A stretch of DNA of 64,000 bases, from positions 1-64,000 of the forward strand of contig NZ_JACHOT010000005.1 in assembly GCF_014200015.1 (NCBI RefSeq), read 5' to 3'. The position numbers were made by a program, and so were the translations under genes. This DNA comes from Aminobacter niigataensis (lineage in GTDB: Bacteria > Pseudomonadota > Alphaproteobacteria > Rhizobiales > Rhizobiaceae). Under the pieces are notes generated by a model that was not told the origin of the DNA, did no database searches, and saw only the letters and a list, made by a program, of their open reading frames with translations. Numbering within the stretch: the stretch's first letter is position 1; every line of letters begins with the position of its first letter. Below, one piece after another: positions 1 to 8,068 of the stretch.

Positions 1-30
1 TGTGGGGTGAGGAGTGGTGGCCGAAGGCCA

Positions 31-56
31 GGAAAAGCCAACGATTTGGCTTTTCC
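31..56. repeat. perfect 10-bp stem-loop
   Basis: GGAAAAGCCA (31-40) and TGGCTTTTCC (47-56) are exact reverse complements around the 6-nt loop ACGATT. The element lies outside any convincing gene at the left edge of the window. It looks like part of a palindromic intergenic repeat unit of the kind common in rhizobia rather than a terminator for a visible gene, because no gene ends just before it inside the window. Confidence 0.6.
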
Positions 57-114
57 AACGACGAACGCCCGGAGCCATAGCGGAGGGCCGGGTGGTGGCC
101 GAGCGAAGCGAGGT

Positions 115-240
115 CGGATGAGGGGTGTTGGAAGGAATGAGAGGATGGAGAAGGAGCCTCGGAGGCAGAACCTGAATCGCCGCGCTCTATCCAGAACCCC
201 TCATCCGCCCCTTCGGGCACATTCTCCCACTAGGGGAGAA
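115..240. repeat. palindromic intergenic mosaic repeat
   Basis: CGGATGAGGGGT (115-126) is the exact inverse of ACCCCTCATCCG (196-207), giving 12-bp arms about 70 bp apart. Immediately after comes a second stem-loop, TTCTCCC (222-228), loop ACTAG, GGGAGAA (234-240). The phrase containing CCCTCATCCG, CCTTCGGGCAC and TTCTCCCACTAGGGGAGAA is one I recognise as a high-copy intergenic element in Mesorhizobium and relatives (RIME-like). It sits just past the smpB stop codon and may act as an mRNA 3' stabiliser, but it has no U-tract. Copy number cannot be judged from this window. Confidence 0.6.
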
Positions 241-255
241 GGGAGGGACCCGCCG

Positions 256-735
256 CTACCCCCGCTCCTTGAGCAAACGCCCCTTCTCGCGGTTCCAGTC
301 GCGCTGCTTTTCGGTCTCGCGCTTGTCGTGCAGCTTCTTGCCGCGGGCGACGGCAAGCAGCATCTTGGCCATGCCGCGGTCGTTGAAATAGATCTTGAGC
401 GGCACCAGCGTCATGCCCTCGCGCTCGATGCTCTGGGCGAGCTTGGCCATCTCGCGCTTGTTGACGAGCAGTTTGCGGCGGCGCCTGGTCTCGTGGTTGA
501 AGCGGTTGGCCTGGAGGTATTCCGGCACATAGGAATTGATCAGCCAGAGTTCGCCGCCCTCGAACGAGGCGTAGGAATCCTGGATGTTGGCTTGCCCCAG
601 ACGCAGCGACTTGATCTCGGTGCCGGTCAAGACCATGCCGGCCTCGAGCGTGTCGAGCACCTCGTAATTAAAGCGCGCCTTGCGGTTTTCCGCGGCGATC
701 TTGTTGTTGGGGTCGGACTTCTTGCCCTGGCTCAT
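256..735 (-). CDS. smpB: SsrA-binding protein SmpB
   Basis: This 159-residue protein has the size and features of SmpB, the partner of tmRNA in trans-translation, which rescues stalled ribosomes. Visible hallmarks are an N-terminal [17 protein letters not shown] segment, the GTEIKSLR strand, and a very basic C-terminal tail ([19 protein letters not shown]) that in the family enters the empty mRNA channel. It follows dapA on the same strand with a 229-bp gap, the order normally found in rhizobia. The tmRNA gene itself is not in the window. The start ATG at 735 gives the family's usual length (about 155-160 aa). Confidence 0.96.
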   Translation of the reverse strand: MSQGKKSDPNNKIAAENRKARFNYEVLDTLEAGMVLTGTEIKSLRLGQANIQDSYASFEGGELWLINSYVPEYLQANRFNHETRRRRKLLVNKREMAKLAQSIEREGMTLVPLKIYFNDRGMAKMLLAVARGKKLHDKRETEKQRDWNREKGRLLKERG

Positions 736-964
736 GGCATCGCAATCTGTTTGGTGCGTCCTTCGGGGCTCCCCCTCGACCAGCCAGGGTTTGCACTTTC
801 AGGGCGAGGAAGTTGCCGCAACAGCCCAGACCAGGCGCCAAAGACGCGAACTGGCGGACGGAGCGGGACGGCTTGCCTCATTCTGAGGCGCGGAGCCTCG
901 GGGAACGCACGATCCAAAGAGCCCTACATGGCTGCGGACAAGCTGTTCCGCAACCCTTGCGGGC

Positions 965-1846
965 TCAGTTGATGAGGCCGGCGTGCTTCATCGCGGCGTC
1001 GATCTTCTCGGCGGTGGACGCCTCGACCGTCATCAGCGGCGAACGCAGCACGTTCTCGATCTTGCCGAGGCGCGACAGGGCATATTTTGCACCCGATGCG
1101 CCGGGCTCGATGAAGATCGCCTTGTGCAGCGGCATCAGGCGGTCCTGCAACTCGAGCGCCTTGTCCTTGTCGTTGCCAAGGCTCGCCTGCTGGAACTCGG
1201 CGCAAAGACGCGGCGCGACATTCGAGGTCACCGAAATAGCGCCGACGCCGCCATGGGCGTTGAAGCCGAGCGCCGAGGCATCCTCGCCCGACATCTGGAT
1301 GAAATCCTTGCCGCAGGTGATGCGCTGCTCGGAGACGCGCTCGACCTTGCCGGTCGCGTCCTTGACGCCCTTGATGTTCTTGAAGTCGTGCGCGAGCCGC
1401 CCCATCGTCTCGGGCGTCATGTCGATGACCGAGCGCGGCGGGATGTTGTAGATGATGATCGGGAGCGTCGTCGCCTCGGCACAGGCGGCGAAATGCGCAT
1501 AGAGCCCGCGCTGGGTGGGCTTGTTGTAGTAGGGCGTGACAACCAGTGCGGCGTCTGCACCGACGCTTTCGGCAAACTTCACCAGGCCGACTGCCTCTTC
1601 GGTGTTGTTCGAGCCGGCGCCGGCGATGACCGGCACGCGGCCACGCGCGACCTCGACGCAGATCTTCACCACCTGGCGATGCTCGTCATGGCTCAGCGTC
1701 GGCGACTCGCCGGTGGTGCCGACCGGAACAAGGCCGTTGGTGCCTTCGGCGATCTGCCATTCGACGAATTCGCGAAAGGCTTTCTCGTCGAGACGGCCAT
1801 TCTTGTCGAATGGTGTCACGAGCGCGGTGAATGAGCCTCTCAGCAT
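965..1846 (-). CDS. dapA: 4-hydroxy-tetrahydrodipicolinate synthase
   Basis: A 293-aa cytoplasmic TIM-barrel enzyme that condenses pyruvate with aspartate semialdehyde, the first committed step to diaminopimelate and lysine. Seen motifs: PVGTTGES (Thr44/Thr45 of the catalytic triad), YNIPPRS with Tyr133, and GVKDATG with the Schiff-base Lys162. The reading frame stays open upstream to a GTG at 1966, but the ATG at 1846 ([13 protein letters not shown]) gives the canonical N-terminus and length, so the upstream 40 codons are excluded. smpB lies downstream on the same strand; a lytic transglycosylase is divergent upstream. The pairing suits cell-wall metabolism, since DAP is a murein precursor. 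Confidence 0.96.
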   Translation of the reverse strand: MLRGSFTALVTPFDKNGRLDEKAFREFVEWQIAEGTNGLVPVGTTGESPTLSHDEHRQVVKICVEVARGRVPVIAGAGSNNTEEAVGLVKFAESVGADAALVVTPYYNKPTQRGLYAHFAACAEATTLPIIIYNIPPRSVIDMTPETMGRLAHDFKNIKGVKDATGKVERVSEQRITCGKDFIQMSGEDASALGFNAHGGVGAISVTSNVAPRLCAEFQQASLGNDKDKALELQDRLMPLHKAIFIEPGASGAKYALSRLGKIENVLRSPLMTVEASTAEKIDAAMKHAGLIN

Positions 1847-1951
1847 GTCGTCCAACTCCAGGAACCCTACGGTTTCACGGTCTGTTTGATGTCGCCGGCT
1901 TTCTAGCCGAAAGCGGGGCCGCGCACCATAGTCTCGACACCAATTTGCGGC

Positions 1952-1987
1952 AAGTGTGACCGACACTTATATGAGTTCGAATCGAAC
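1952..1987. promoter_or_regulatory. two adjacent dyads in dapA/slt divergent promoter region
   Basis: AAGTGT-5 nt-ACACTT (1952-1968) is followed within 7 nt by GTTCG-AAT-CGAAC (1975-1987). They sit between the divergent dapA (start 1846) and the transglycosylase (start 2080), where both promoters must lie. They could be operator sites or chance; no regulator can be named. Confidence 0.3.
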
Positions 1988-2079
1988 GACCGCGATAACC
2001 TTTCATTAACCTGCTCTTCACCAGATAAACCTAGTCTCGAACGAACCGCTCCCGACCATACCCCCCGCAAGGATAGGGA

Positions 2080-4122
2080 ATGACCAAGATCATTCCGGCA
2101 GCTAGGCCGCACCATGTCGCGCTTTTGAGCGCTCTTCTTGCCCTGGCGCCCTTGCCCGCCGGGAGTTCCAGCCTCGACCCGCAGGCAACGTCGGCCATCC
2201 CGTTCGCCTCGATCGGCAAGGCGGACGCGGTCCTCGCGGCCTTCGGCACGATCGACCAGCTCAAGAGCGGGCTCGATGCGCTGTCGAGCGGCGATTTCAC
2301 GCAGGCGCGGGCCGTGCGCGACAGCTTGCCCGAGACCGCGCTCGACCGACACATCCTGATGTGGGCAATCGCTATCAATGGCGGCGACAAGGTTCCGAGC
2401 GCCGACATCGCGGCTGCCGCCCAGGCGCTGCCCAACTGGCCGGGCCTCGCCACGCTTCGCCGCAACAGCGAACGCGCCATGGCGCGCGAAAACCCCGGGC
2501 CCAATGTCGTCGTTTCGGCCTTCGCCGGCAGCGAGCCGCAGACCATCGAAGGTGCCTTGCTGCTCGCCCGCGCCCAGATGGCGCTCGGCGACACCAAGGC
2601 GGCGCGCGCAACCATCGGCCCGTTCTGGCGCAGCGAAAAGCTCGAGGCAAAACAGGAAGTCGCGATTCTCGCCGAATTCGCGGCCTTGATCCCGCCCGCA
2701 GACCACCGCATCCGCATGGAGAAGATGCTCTATGCCGACCGGGCCAATTCGGCGGCGCGTGTCGCCGACCTCGCAGGCGCAAAACAGCTTGTTGACGCCT
2801 GGACTGCTGTCATCAAGGGCGACAAGAAGGCTGCTGCGCTGCTCGAAGCCGTGCCGGCAAGCCAGCGCTCGGCCGGCTATTTCTTTGCCAAGTCGCGCTA
2901 CCTGCGCAAGCAGGAGAAGTTCACCGACGCTGCCGCCGTCATGCTCAAGGCGCCGAAGGACGGGGCCAGCCTGGTCGATCCCGACGCCTGGTGGATCGAA
3001 CGCCGCGTGCTGTCGCGCGAATTGCTCGATGCCGGCGACATCAAGACCGCCTACCGGATCGCTGCAGCGCACGCCGCCGAAAGCCCGACCAACGCGGTCG
3101 ACGCCGAGTTCCACGCCGGCTGGTATGCGCTGCGCGGCCTCAACGACGCCAAGCTGGCTGCGGGTCATTTCGAGCGCATCGCCAAGATCGCCGGCAGCCC
3201 GATCTCGCTGTCGCGCGCCTATTACTGGCTCGGCCGGGCAGCAGAAGCCGGCGGCCCCGGCAATGCCAAGGACCATTTCGCGCGCGCCGCCACCTACGGC
3301 ACGACCTTCTACGGGCAACTCGCTGCCGAGCGGATCGGCCGCAAGGCGCTCAACGTCGCCTACCCCGCGCCGACCGCCGCCGACCGCCAGACCTTTGCCC
3401 AGCGCGAGGCCGTCAGCGCGATCACGCGGCTCGAGGGGGCGGGATACCCGGCTTATGCCGAGATGCTCTACCGCGATCTCGCCGCGCAGATGAACAGCCC
3501 GGGCGAACTGGCGCTGCTCGCGGTCATGGCGGAGAAGCAGGACAATCACTATCTCGCCCTGCGCGTCGGCAAGATTGCCGCCCAGCGCGGCCTCGACGTC
3601 GGCGCCTTGTCGCACCCGGTCGGCGTCATCCCGGTGACTGCGAACATCTCCGGCTCCGGCAAGGCGCTGGCCTATGCCATTGCGCGGCAGGAAAGCGAGT
3701 TCAAGGTTTCGGCGGTCTCCCGCGCCGGCGCGCGCGGGCTGCTGCAGCTGATGCCTGGCACGGCGAAGGATCTGGCGAAGAAGGCCGGCATGGCCTACTC
3801 GCAGGACCGCCTCACGTCCGACGCCGGCTACAACGCCACCCTGGGCGCGAATTTCCTCGGCCAGCAGCTCGGCCGTTTCAACGGCTCCTACGTGCTGACC
3901 TTCGCCGGCTACAACGCCGGCCCGCGCCGCGCCGACCAGTGGATCGCGCGCTATGGCGACCCGCGCGGCAAGGACATCGACACGGTCGTAGACTGGATCG
4001 AGCGCATCCCGTTCTCGGAAACCCGCAGCTACGTCCAGCGCGTCATGGAGAACTACCAAGTCTACAAGATGCGGCTGTCGGGCAGCTACGACATCGAGGG
4101 CGACCTGGTGAAAGGCCGGTAA
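2080..4122 (+). CDS. soluble lytic murein transglycosylase (Slt-type)
   Basis: A 680-aa periplasmic enzyme that cleaves peptidoglycan with formation of 1,6-anhydroMurNAc. It starts with a short hydrophobic export segment (about residues 12-30), followed by a long alpha-helical, Ala-rich region with TPR-like/superhelical character (about 40-520) and a C-terminal SLT domain. The SLT hallmarks are visible: ARQESEF with the catalytic Glu538, GARGLLQLMPGTA, and the FAGYNAGPRRADQW motif. This is family 1 architecture (E. coli Slt70-like, about 645 aa). RBS-like AAGGATAGGG precedes the ATG at 2080. It is transcribed away from dapA. Confidence 0.9.
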   Translation: MTKIIPAARPHHVALLSALLALAPLPAGSSSLDPQATSAIPFASIGKADAVLAAFGTIDQLKSGLDALSSGDFTQARAVRDSLPETALDRHILMWAIAINGGDKVPSADIAAAAQALPNWPGLATLRRNSERAMARENPGPNVVVSAFAGSEPQTIEGALLLARAQMALGDTKAARATIGPFWRSEKLEAKQEVAILAEFAALIPPADHRIRMEKMLYADRANSAARVADLAGAKQLVDAWTAVIKGDKKAAALLEAVPASQRSAGYFFAKSRYLRKQEKFTDAAAVMLKAPKDGASLVDPDAWWIERRVLSRELLDAGDIKTAYRIAAAHAAESPTNAVDAEFHAGWYALRGLNDAKLAAGHFERIAKIAGSPISLSRAYYWLGRAAEAGGPGNAKDHFARAATYGTTFYGQLAAERIGRKALNVAYPAPTAADRQTFAQREAVSAITRLEGAGYPAYAEMLYRDLAAQMNSPGELALLAVMAEKQDNHYLALRVGKIAAQRGLDVGALSHPVGVIPVTANISGSGKALAYAIARQESEFKVSAVSRAGARGLLQLMPGTAKDLAKKAGMAYSQDRLTSDAGYNATLGANFLGQQLGRFNGSYVLTFAGYNAGPRRADQWIARYGDPRGKDIDTVVDWIERIPFSETRSYVQRVMENYQVYKMRLSGSYDIEGDLVKGR

Positions 4123-4209
4123 TCCCCCCAGCATTTGACCTGCTGCAACGGCCCTAGTAGCTAAGTCGCGGGCAGCCCGTGGGCGTGCCAAGGCGGGGAG
4201 AGCGGCACG

Positions 4210-5106
4210 ATGGCCGGCGGCGAAGGCTTTTCAGACTTCTTCTATGCGGCGCAGGACGGACTGACGCTCCATGCCCGCATCTATGGCAACGACAATCGGG
4301 GCCAGTTGCCGGTCATCTGCCTGCCGGGCCTCACCCGCAATTGCAGGGACTTTCACGATCTCGCGCTTCAACTGGCCGGCGATCTCGAAAATCCCCGCCG
4401 AATCATATGCTTCGACTATCGCGGCCGCGGCTTGTCGGTCTACGATCCGGCCTGGCAGAACTATAATGTCGGTGTGGAAACGGCCGACATCGTCAATGGC
4501 CTCGACGAGTTGGGCATCGACGAGGCTGCCTTCATCGGCACGTCGCGCGGCGGGCTGATCATGCACGTGCTGGGCGCGGTGCGCCCTGGCCTGATCAAGG
4601 CGGCGGTACTCAACGACATCGGCCCGGTGATCGACCCGGCCGGGCTGGCGTATATCCGGTCGTATCTTGAGAACGCCCCTCGCCCAACCGACTTCGCCGC
4701 TGCCGTCGAACTGCAAAAGACCATTCACGGCGCGGCCTTTCCGGCGCTGACCGAGGCCGATTGGCAGCGATTCGTGCATGCCATCTATCGCCAGGAAGAC
4801 GGCAGGCCCGTTGCCGACTACGACCCGGCCCTGATCAATACGGTACTGGCCATGGACCTGACCCAACCGCTGCCCGACCTGTGGCCGCAGTTCGAGGCGC
4901 TGTCATCAGTGCCAATGCTGGTGATCCGCGGGGAGAATTCGCGGCTGCTATCGGTGGAAACGCTTGCGGAAATGGGGCGGAGGCACCCGCGCCTTGAGGC
5001 AGTCACGGTTGGCGGCCAAGGGCACGCGCCATTGCTGGAGACGGGAGAACTGCCGGACAGAATCGCCGGGTTGCTGAGCCGCAGTTCTCAGAAAGGGCTG
5101 ACCTAG
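4210..5106 (+). CDS. alpha/beta-fold hydrolase
   Basis: A 298-aa alpha/beta hydrolase with no signal peptide. It shows an oxyanion-hole region near LPGLTRN (38-44), FDYRGRGLS, a nucleophile elbow GTSRGG (Ser112) and a late histidine in GGQGHAP. The overall layout is that of the MhpC/haloperoxidase-like branch. The substrate cannot be deduced. It lies 87 bp after the transglycosylase with its own RBS (GGGGAGAG) before ATG 4210, so it may be cotranscribed. It ends shortly before a bidirectional terminator shared with the converging porin gene. Confidence 0.85.
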   Translation: MAGGEGFSDFFYAAQDGLTLHARIYGNDNRGQLPVICLPGLTRNCRDFHDLALQLAGDLENPRRIICFDYRGRGLSVYDPAWQNYNVGVETADIVNGLDELGIDEAAFIGTSRGGLIMHVLGAVRPGLIKAAVLNDIGPVIDPAGLAYIRSYLENAPRPTDFAAAVELQKTIHGAAFPALTEADWQRFVHAIYRQEDGRPVADYDPALINTVLAMDLTQPLPDLWPQFEALSSVPMLVIRGENSRLLSVETLAEMGRRHPRLEAVTVGGQGHAPLLETGELPDRIAGLLSRSSQKGLT

Positions 5107-5191
5107 ACCGCCAGCGCAGGCGTTATCGCGCGATACCGACTGAGGATACCCGCCGGGTGCACCTTGCAGACCAGGCTCAGCTTACAACAAG

Positions 5192-5219
5192 AAAAACCCG
5201 GCGGTTGCCCGCCGGGTTT
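5192..5219 (-). terminator. intrinsic terminator, porin 1 (possibly bidirectional)
   Basis: AAACCCGGCGG / CCGCCGGGTTT form a perfect 11-bp stem with loop TTGC. On the minus strand the stem is followed by a run of five T, right after the porin stop codon at 5244. It also lies 85 bp past the plus-strand hydrolase, where it has only a weak T-run. Confidence 0.85.
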
Positions 5220-5243
5220 CTCCCAGATCAGCTGTAGAGCCGA

Positions 5244-6257
5244 TTAGAACGAAGCATCGAGACGCAGGAAGCCGCCCCATGCACTGCCATGGTCGCCGTC
5301 CTCGTAGTTGACGGCGAGCTTTGCATTCAGGTTCTCAACGACGGCGTAGTCGACAACTGCACCAGCAGCCCAGGCATCATGATCGGTGCCGTTGGCTTCA
5401 TCTGCGAAGTACTGGCCACCAGCACCAATCGCCAGCTTCTCGTTGACCTGGTACTTGGCATAACCGCCCAGCGACCACGTGAAGCCGTCATAGCTTTCGC
5501 TGATCGGCGTGTTGACACTGTAGACGCTTTCGCCCGATTCGTAGGTGGCGATGACCGACAGCGTCAGTGCATCAGTCGCCTTGAAATTGGCGATACCCTT
5601 GAGAGCGAACTCTTCTGCGGTTGCATCGTAGGCAGCAAACAGATCGGCTCCGCCCCAGCCCTGCGAGATCGAGACCTTGCCGGCGAGGTTCGGCGTGTAG
5701 TCTTCGTTATTGTCGGCCTCTTCCAAGCCGGCGCTAACTGCGATGCCGTTGCCAGCGTCGAAGGTGTAGCGAATCTGGTGGATACGCGAGCCACCACCCG
5801 AGTCAAATTCGCCAGCGAGGTCACCGTCATAGAGCGTGTCGGTAAAGCCGACGAGCAGACCACCCAGCTCGAAATAAGCATGACGGAGCGTGAAGGCGCT
5901 AGCGCCGTCTCCCGAGTCGAGACGCCCTTCGATTTCGATGAAGCGGCGGAACGTGCCGTATTCAGTTTCCGAACGGGCATCGAAGTTCAGGCGAGCGAGA
6001 GCCGTCTTTGACCAACCTTCATCGAGATCGACAAAGTCGTCGCTGCTGCTCCAGTCAATCTGGTAACGAACGAGGCCGCCGATCTTCAGGCAGGTTTCGG
6101 TGCCGGGGATGTAGTAGAAGCCCGCGCCGTAAACGTCGCAGATGCGGACGTATTCCATGGGTTCCGGCTCAGCGACGACGACAGCGTCGGCCGCACGAGC
6201 GCCGGAGACTGCGAGCAGAGCCGCAGCGGAGCCGAGAAGAAGGCTCTTAATGTTCAT
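5244..6257 (-). CDS. porin, Omp2/RopA type (paralogue 1)
   Basis: A 337-aa outer-membrane general porin of the rhizobial/Brucella Omp2-RopA family. It begins with a clear signal peptide (MNIKSLLLGSAAALLAVSGARA, cleavage after ARA-A). The mature N-terminus carries the family signature EYVRICDVYGAGFYYIPGTE and CLKIGG, with two cysteines, and the protein ends in Phe (RLDASF), the usual C-terminal aromatic for BAM recognition. The frame is open upstream through the tRNA gene, but the start at 6257 has the RBS (CTGGAGG) and signal peptide. A divergent paralogue begins at 6947; the first ~190 bp of the two are almost identical, the rest diverged. Confidence 0.93.
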   Translation of the reverse strand: MNIKSLLLGSAAALLAVSGARAADAVVVAEPEPMEYVRICDVYGAGFYYIPGTETCLKIGGLVRYQIDWSSSDDFVDLDEGWSKTALARLNFDARSETEYGTFRRFIEIEGRLDSGDGASAFTLRHAYFELGGLLVGFTDTLYDGDLAGEFDSGGGSRIHQIRYTFDAGNGIAVSAGLEEADNNEDYTPNLAGKVSISQGWGGADLFAAYDATAEEFALKGIANFKATDALTLSVIATYESGESVYSVNTPISESYDGFTWSLGGYAKYQVNEKLAIGAGGQYFADEANGTDHDAWAAGAVVDYAVVENLNAKLAVNYEDGDHGSAWGGFLRLDASF

Positions 6258-6273
6258 TTTCTGACCTCCAGTC
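6064..6273 (-). repeat. left arm of 210-bp porin inverted repeat
   Basis: The reverse complement of 6064-6273 matches 6931-7140 at 206 of 210 positions (four substitutions counted by eye, no indels). The arm covers the Shine-Dalgarno, start codon, signal peptide and first ~62 codons of porin 1. Beyond the arm the two porins drop to typical paralogue similarity, so the match is a local homogenised block. Confidence 0.93.
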
Positions 6274-6277
6274 AGAA
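6259..6277 (-). promoter_or_regulatory. Shine-Dalgarno-sequestering hairpin, porin 1 leader
   Basis: On the minus strand TTCTGAC and GTCAGAA make a perfect 7-bp stem around the loop TGGAG, ending 2 nt before the ATG. The Shine-Dalgarno GGAGG lies in the loop and the 3' stem. Folding would compete with ribosome binding, suggesting translational control (small RNA, temperature or protein), as is common for outer-membrane porins. The role is inferred. Confidence 0.55.
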
Positions 6278-6404
6278 TCGCGACCGGAAGCCGAAAAACG
6301 GACGCCAAATCCGGGCGGAAACGACCGTTGCGTCCGTGGACCTTGCCGCAAGTGACTGAAATTGCTGATGATTTTGAAGATCTGGAAATATGGCAGCCTG
6401 AGGC

Positions 6405-6495
6405 TGGCGGAGAGGATGGGATTCGAACCCACGAGAAGCTTTTGACCTCTACTCCCTTAGCAGGGGAGCGCCTTCGACCACTCGGCCACCTCTCC
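6405..6495 (-). tRNA. tRNA-Ser (anticodon GCT)
   Basis: Minus-strand sequence begins GGAGAGGTGGCCGAGTGG and ends with the T-arm GGGTTCGAATCCC, acceptor CCTCTCC, discriminator G and an encoded CCA (6405-6407). The 7-bp acceptor stem pairs fully. The anticodon stem-loop CTCCC-CTGCTAA-GGGAG gives anticodon GCT (reads AGC/AGU). A long variable arm is present (TAGAGGTCAAAAGCTTCTC region), as expected for a class II serine tRNA. It lies between the two divergent porins. Confidence 0.97.
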
Positions 6496-6926
6496 GTTGC
6501 GCCGCTGGATAAAGAAAAGGTGCGGCACAATCAATAAGCCTTTGCATCAATCGACCGGAAAAAGCGCAGTCCGGCCACGTGGCGCGCGAATCGTCGGCGC
6601 CGGCGCGCTCCGGAAAGCCACGAGTTCACCCACGATTCGAGACCAGGGAACTTCCGGGGGCAGCTCCATCGGCAGAAAATCGCCGCCCGAACGCCGCCAT
6701 TTCTTAATGAGTTCTTTATGGGGGGCATCAAATCGTGTCATTTGTGCAACATCGCTTCCCGATAGAGCGCCGGGACGCCCTTGCCGGTTGCGTTGGTTGT
6801 TGAACCGCGGCGGCTCATGGGTAATGTCGGGGTCGAAGAGGGAGCGCGGTGCGCATCTTTTTCAAACGGGGATGGGGCAGGGAACGCTGTCCTTCAGCAA
6901 AAAATACCCAGACCCTCTTTTGAAAC
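6496..6926. other. 430-bp spacer between tRNA-Ser and porin 2
   Basis: The stretch must hold the promoters of the tRNA (minus) and porin 2 (plus). It contains one possible 64-codon minus-strand gene (separate entry). I see no strong consensus promoter, no repeat apart from the porin arm that begins at 6931, and no riboswitch-like structure. The A-rich segment just upstream of 6927 (CAGCAAAAAATACCCAG) may be part of the porin 2 5' leader. Confidence 0.4.
6547..6741 (-). CDS. possible small hypothetical protein (64 aa)
   Basis: A minus-strand frame from ATG 6741 encodes 64 residues beginning MTRFDAPHKELIKKWRR and containing FLPMELPPEVPWSRIVGELVAF, a composition that looks protein-like rather than GC-shadow (few Arg/Pro/Gly runs in the first half, ordered aromatic residues). 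No signal peptide or transmembrane segment. The only SD-like sequence (GGAAG) lies about 13 nt upstream, which is far. I do not recognise the family. Confidence 0.35.
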   Translation of the reverse strand: MTRFDAPHKELIKKWRRSGGDFLPMELPPEVPWSRIVGELVAFRSAPAPTIRAPRGRTALFPVD

Positions 6927-6945
6927 TTTTGACTGGAGGTCAGAA
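6927..6945 (+). promoter_or_regulatory. Shine-Dalgarno-sequestering hairpin, porin 2 leader
   Basis: TTTTGAC and GTCAGAA pair (one G-T wobble replacing a pair of the porin 1 version) around the loop TGGAG, ending 1 nt before ATG 6947. The structure is the same as in the porin 1 leader. The base change keeps pairing through a wobble, which is weak support for a conserved structure because the rest of the block is identical anyway. Confidence 0.5.
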
Positions 6946-7140
6946 AATGAACATTAAGAGCCTTCTTCTCGGCTCCGCTGCGGCTCTGCTCGCAGTCTCC
7001 GGCGCTCGTGCGGCCGACGCTGTCGTTGTCGCTGAGCCGGAACCCATGGAATACGTCCGCATCTGCGACGTTTACGGCGCGGGCTTCTACTACATCCCCG
7101 GCACCGAGACCTGCCTCAAGGTCGGCGGCCTCGTTCGTTA
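6931..7140 (+). repeat. right arm of 210-bp porin inverted repeat
   Basis: Partner of 6064-6273, in inverted orientation, with four mismatches in 210 bp. The arms are separated by 657 bp containing the tRNA-Ser gene, so homologous recombination between them would invert that segment. Confidence 0.93.
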
Positions 7141-8008
7141 CGAGATCGGCTGGGCCGAGACGACCGGCGATGACGGCTGGATCAAGACCACCAAGGCTCG
7201 CGTGAACCTCGACGCCCGTTCGGAAACCGAATACGGCACGTTCCGCCGCTTCATCGAACTCGAATACGCCAACAACGGCGGCGAATTCGGCGATGCTGAC
7301 GTTGACGGCTTCCGCGAATACACCGACGCTACGACCTCGAAGATCCGTTATGCCTTCTTCGAGCTGGGCGGCCTGATGGTCGGCCGTAACGACACCCTGT
7401 TCGACGGCGACCTGGGTGGCGAGTTCGACGCCGGCGGCGGCGACTTCATCAACCAGATCCGTTACACCTTCGACGCCGGCAACGGCATCGCAGTGTCGCT
7501 CGGCCTGGAAGAGGAAGACAACAACTTCGACTACATCCCGCTCATCACCGGCAAGGTTTCGGTGTCGCAGGGCTGGGGTTCGGTCGACCTGTTCGCCGGC
7601 TATGACGATCGTTTCTCGGAATTCGCCCTCAAGGGTATCGCTCGCGTCAAGGCGACCGATGCTCTGACCGTCGAGCTGCTCGCAGCTTACGAGTCGGGCG
7701 CCACCTGGTTCGGTCTGGCCGACTTCTACGCCGGCTACGAATGGTCGGTTGGTGGTTACCTGAAGTACCAGGTCAACGAGAAGCTGCGCCTCGGCTTCGG
7801 CGGCCAGTACTTTGCTGACTCGCACTTCGGTAACTTCATCACCGGCGAGACCGTTGACGTTGGCAACGACGACTGGACGGTTGGTGCGGTCATCGACTAC
7901 ACGATCGTCGAGAACCTGAACGCCAAGCTCGCCCTCAACTACGACGACGGCGACAGCTTCGAAGACGGCTCGTTCAACGGCTTCCTCCGTCTCGACGCCT
8001 CGTTCTAA
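6947..8008 (+). CDS. porin, Omp2/RopA type (paralogue 2)
   Basis: A 353-aa outer-membrane porin with the same signal peptide and N-terminal signature (EYVRICDVYGAGFYYIPGTE, CLKVGG) as paralogue 1 and the same C-terminal LRLDASF. Internal blocks such as SETEYGTFRRFIE, FELGGL, IRYTFDAGNGIAVS and KYQVNEKL are shared, while loop regions differ, as expected for surface-exposed loops. The frame is open upstream to 6497, but the RBS and signal peptide fix the start at 6947. It is divergent from paralogue 1 and followed by a strong terminator. Confidence 0.93.
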   Translation: MNIKSLLLGSAAALLAVSGARAADAVVVAEPEPMEYVRICDVYGAGFYYIPGTETCLKVGGLVRYEIGWAETTGDDGWIKTTKARVNLDARSETEYGTFRRFIELEYANNGGEFGDADVDGFREYTDATTSKIRYAFFELGGLMVGRNDTLFDGDLGGEFDAGGGDFINQIRYTFDAGNGIAVSLGLEEEDNNFDYIPLITGKVSVSQGWGSVDLFAGYDDRFSEFALKGIARVKATDALTVELLAAYESGATWFGLADFYAGYEWSVGGYLKYQVNEKLRLGFGGQYFADSHFGNFITGETVDVGNDDWTVGAVIDYTIVENLNAKLALNYDDGDSFEDGSFNGFLRLDASF

Positions 8009-8032
8009 TCGACTGACGTCGTAACGATTAAG

Positions 8033-8068
8033 ACGGCCCGGGCTTCGAAAGAATCCCGGGCCGTTTTT
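8033..8068 (+). terminator. intrinsic terminator, porin 2
   Basis: ACGGCCCGGG (8033-8042) and CCCGGGCCGT (8055-8064) form a perfect 10-bp GC-rich stem with a 12-nt loop, ending in a run of five T, 25 bp after the porin stop codon. Confidence 0.9.

Noticed and set aside
1903-4191. Long minus-strand open frame of 762 codons opposite the lytic transglycosylase
   Set aside because: It is the antisense shadow of a clear Slt gene in GC-rich DNA; the translation is Arg/Gly/Ala-rich with no motif, and it crosses the dapA promoter region.
6258-6530. Upstream extension of porin 1 through the tRNA-Ser gene
   Set aside because: The signal peptide and RBS fix the start at 6257; the extension would translate the tRNA.
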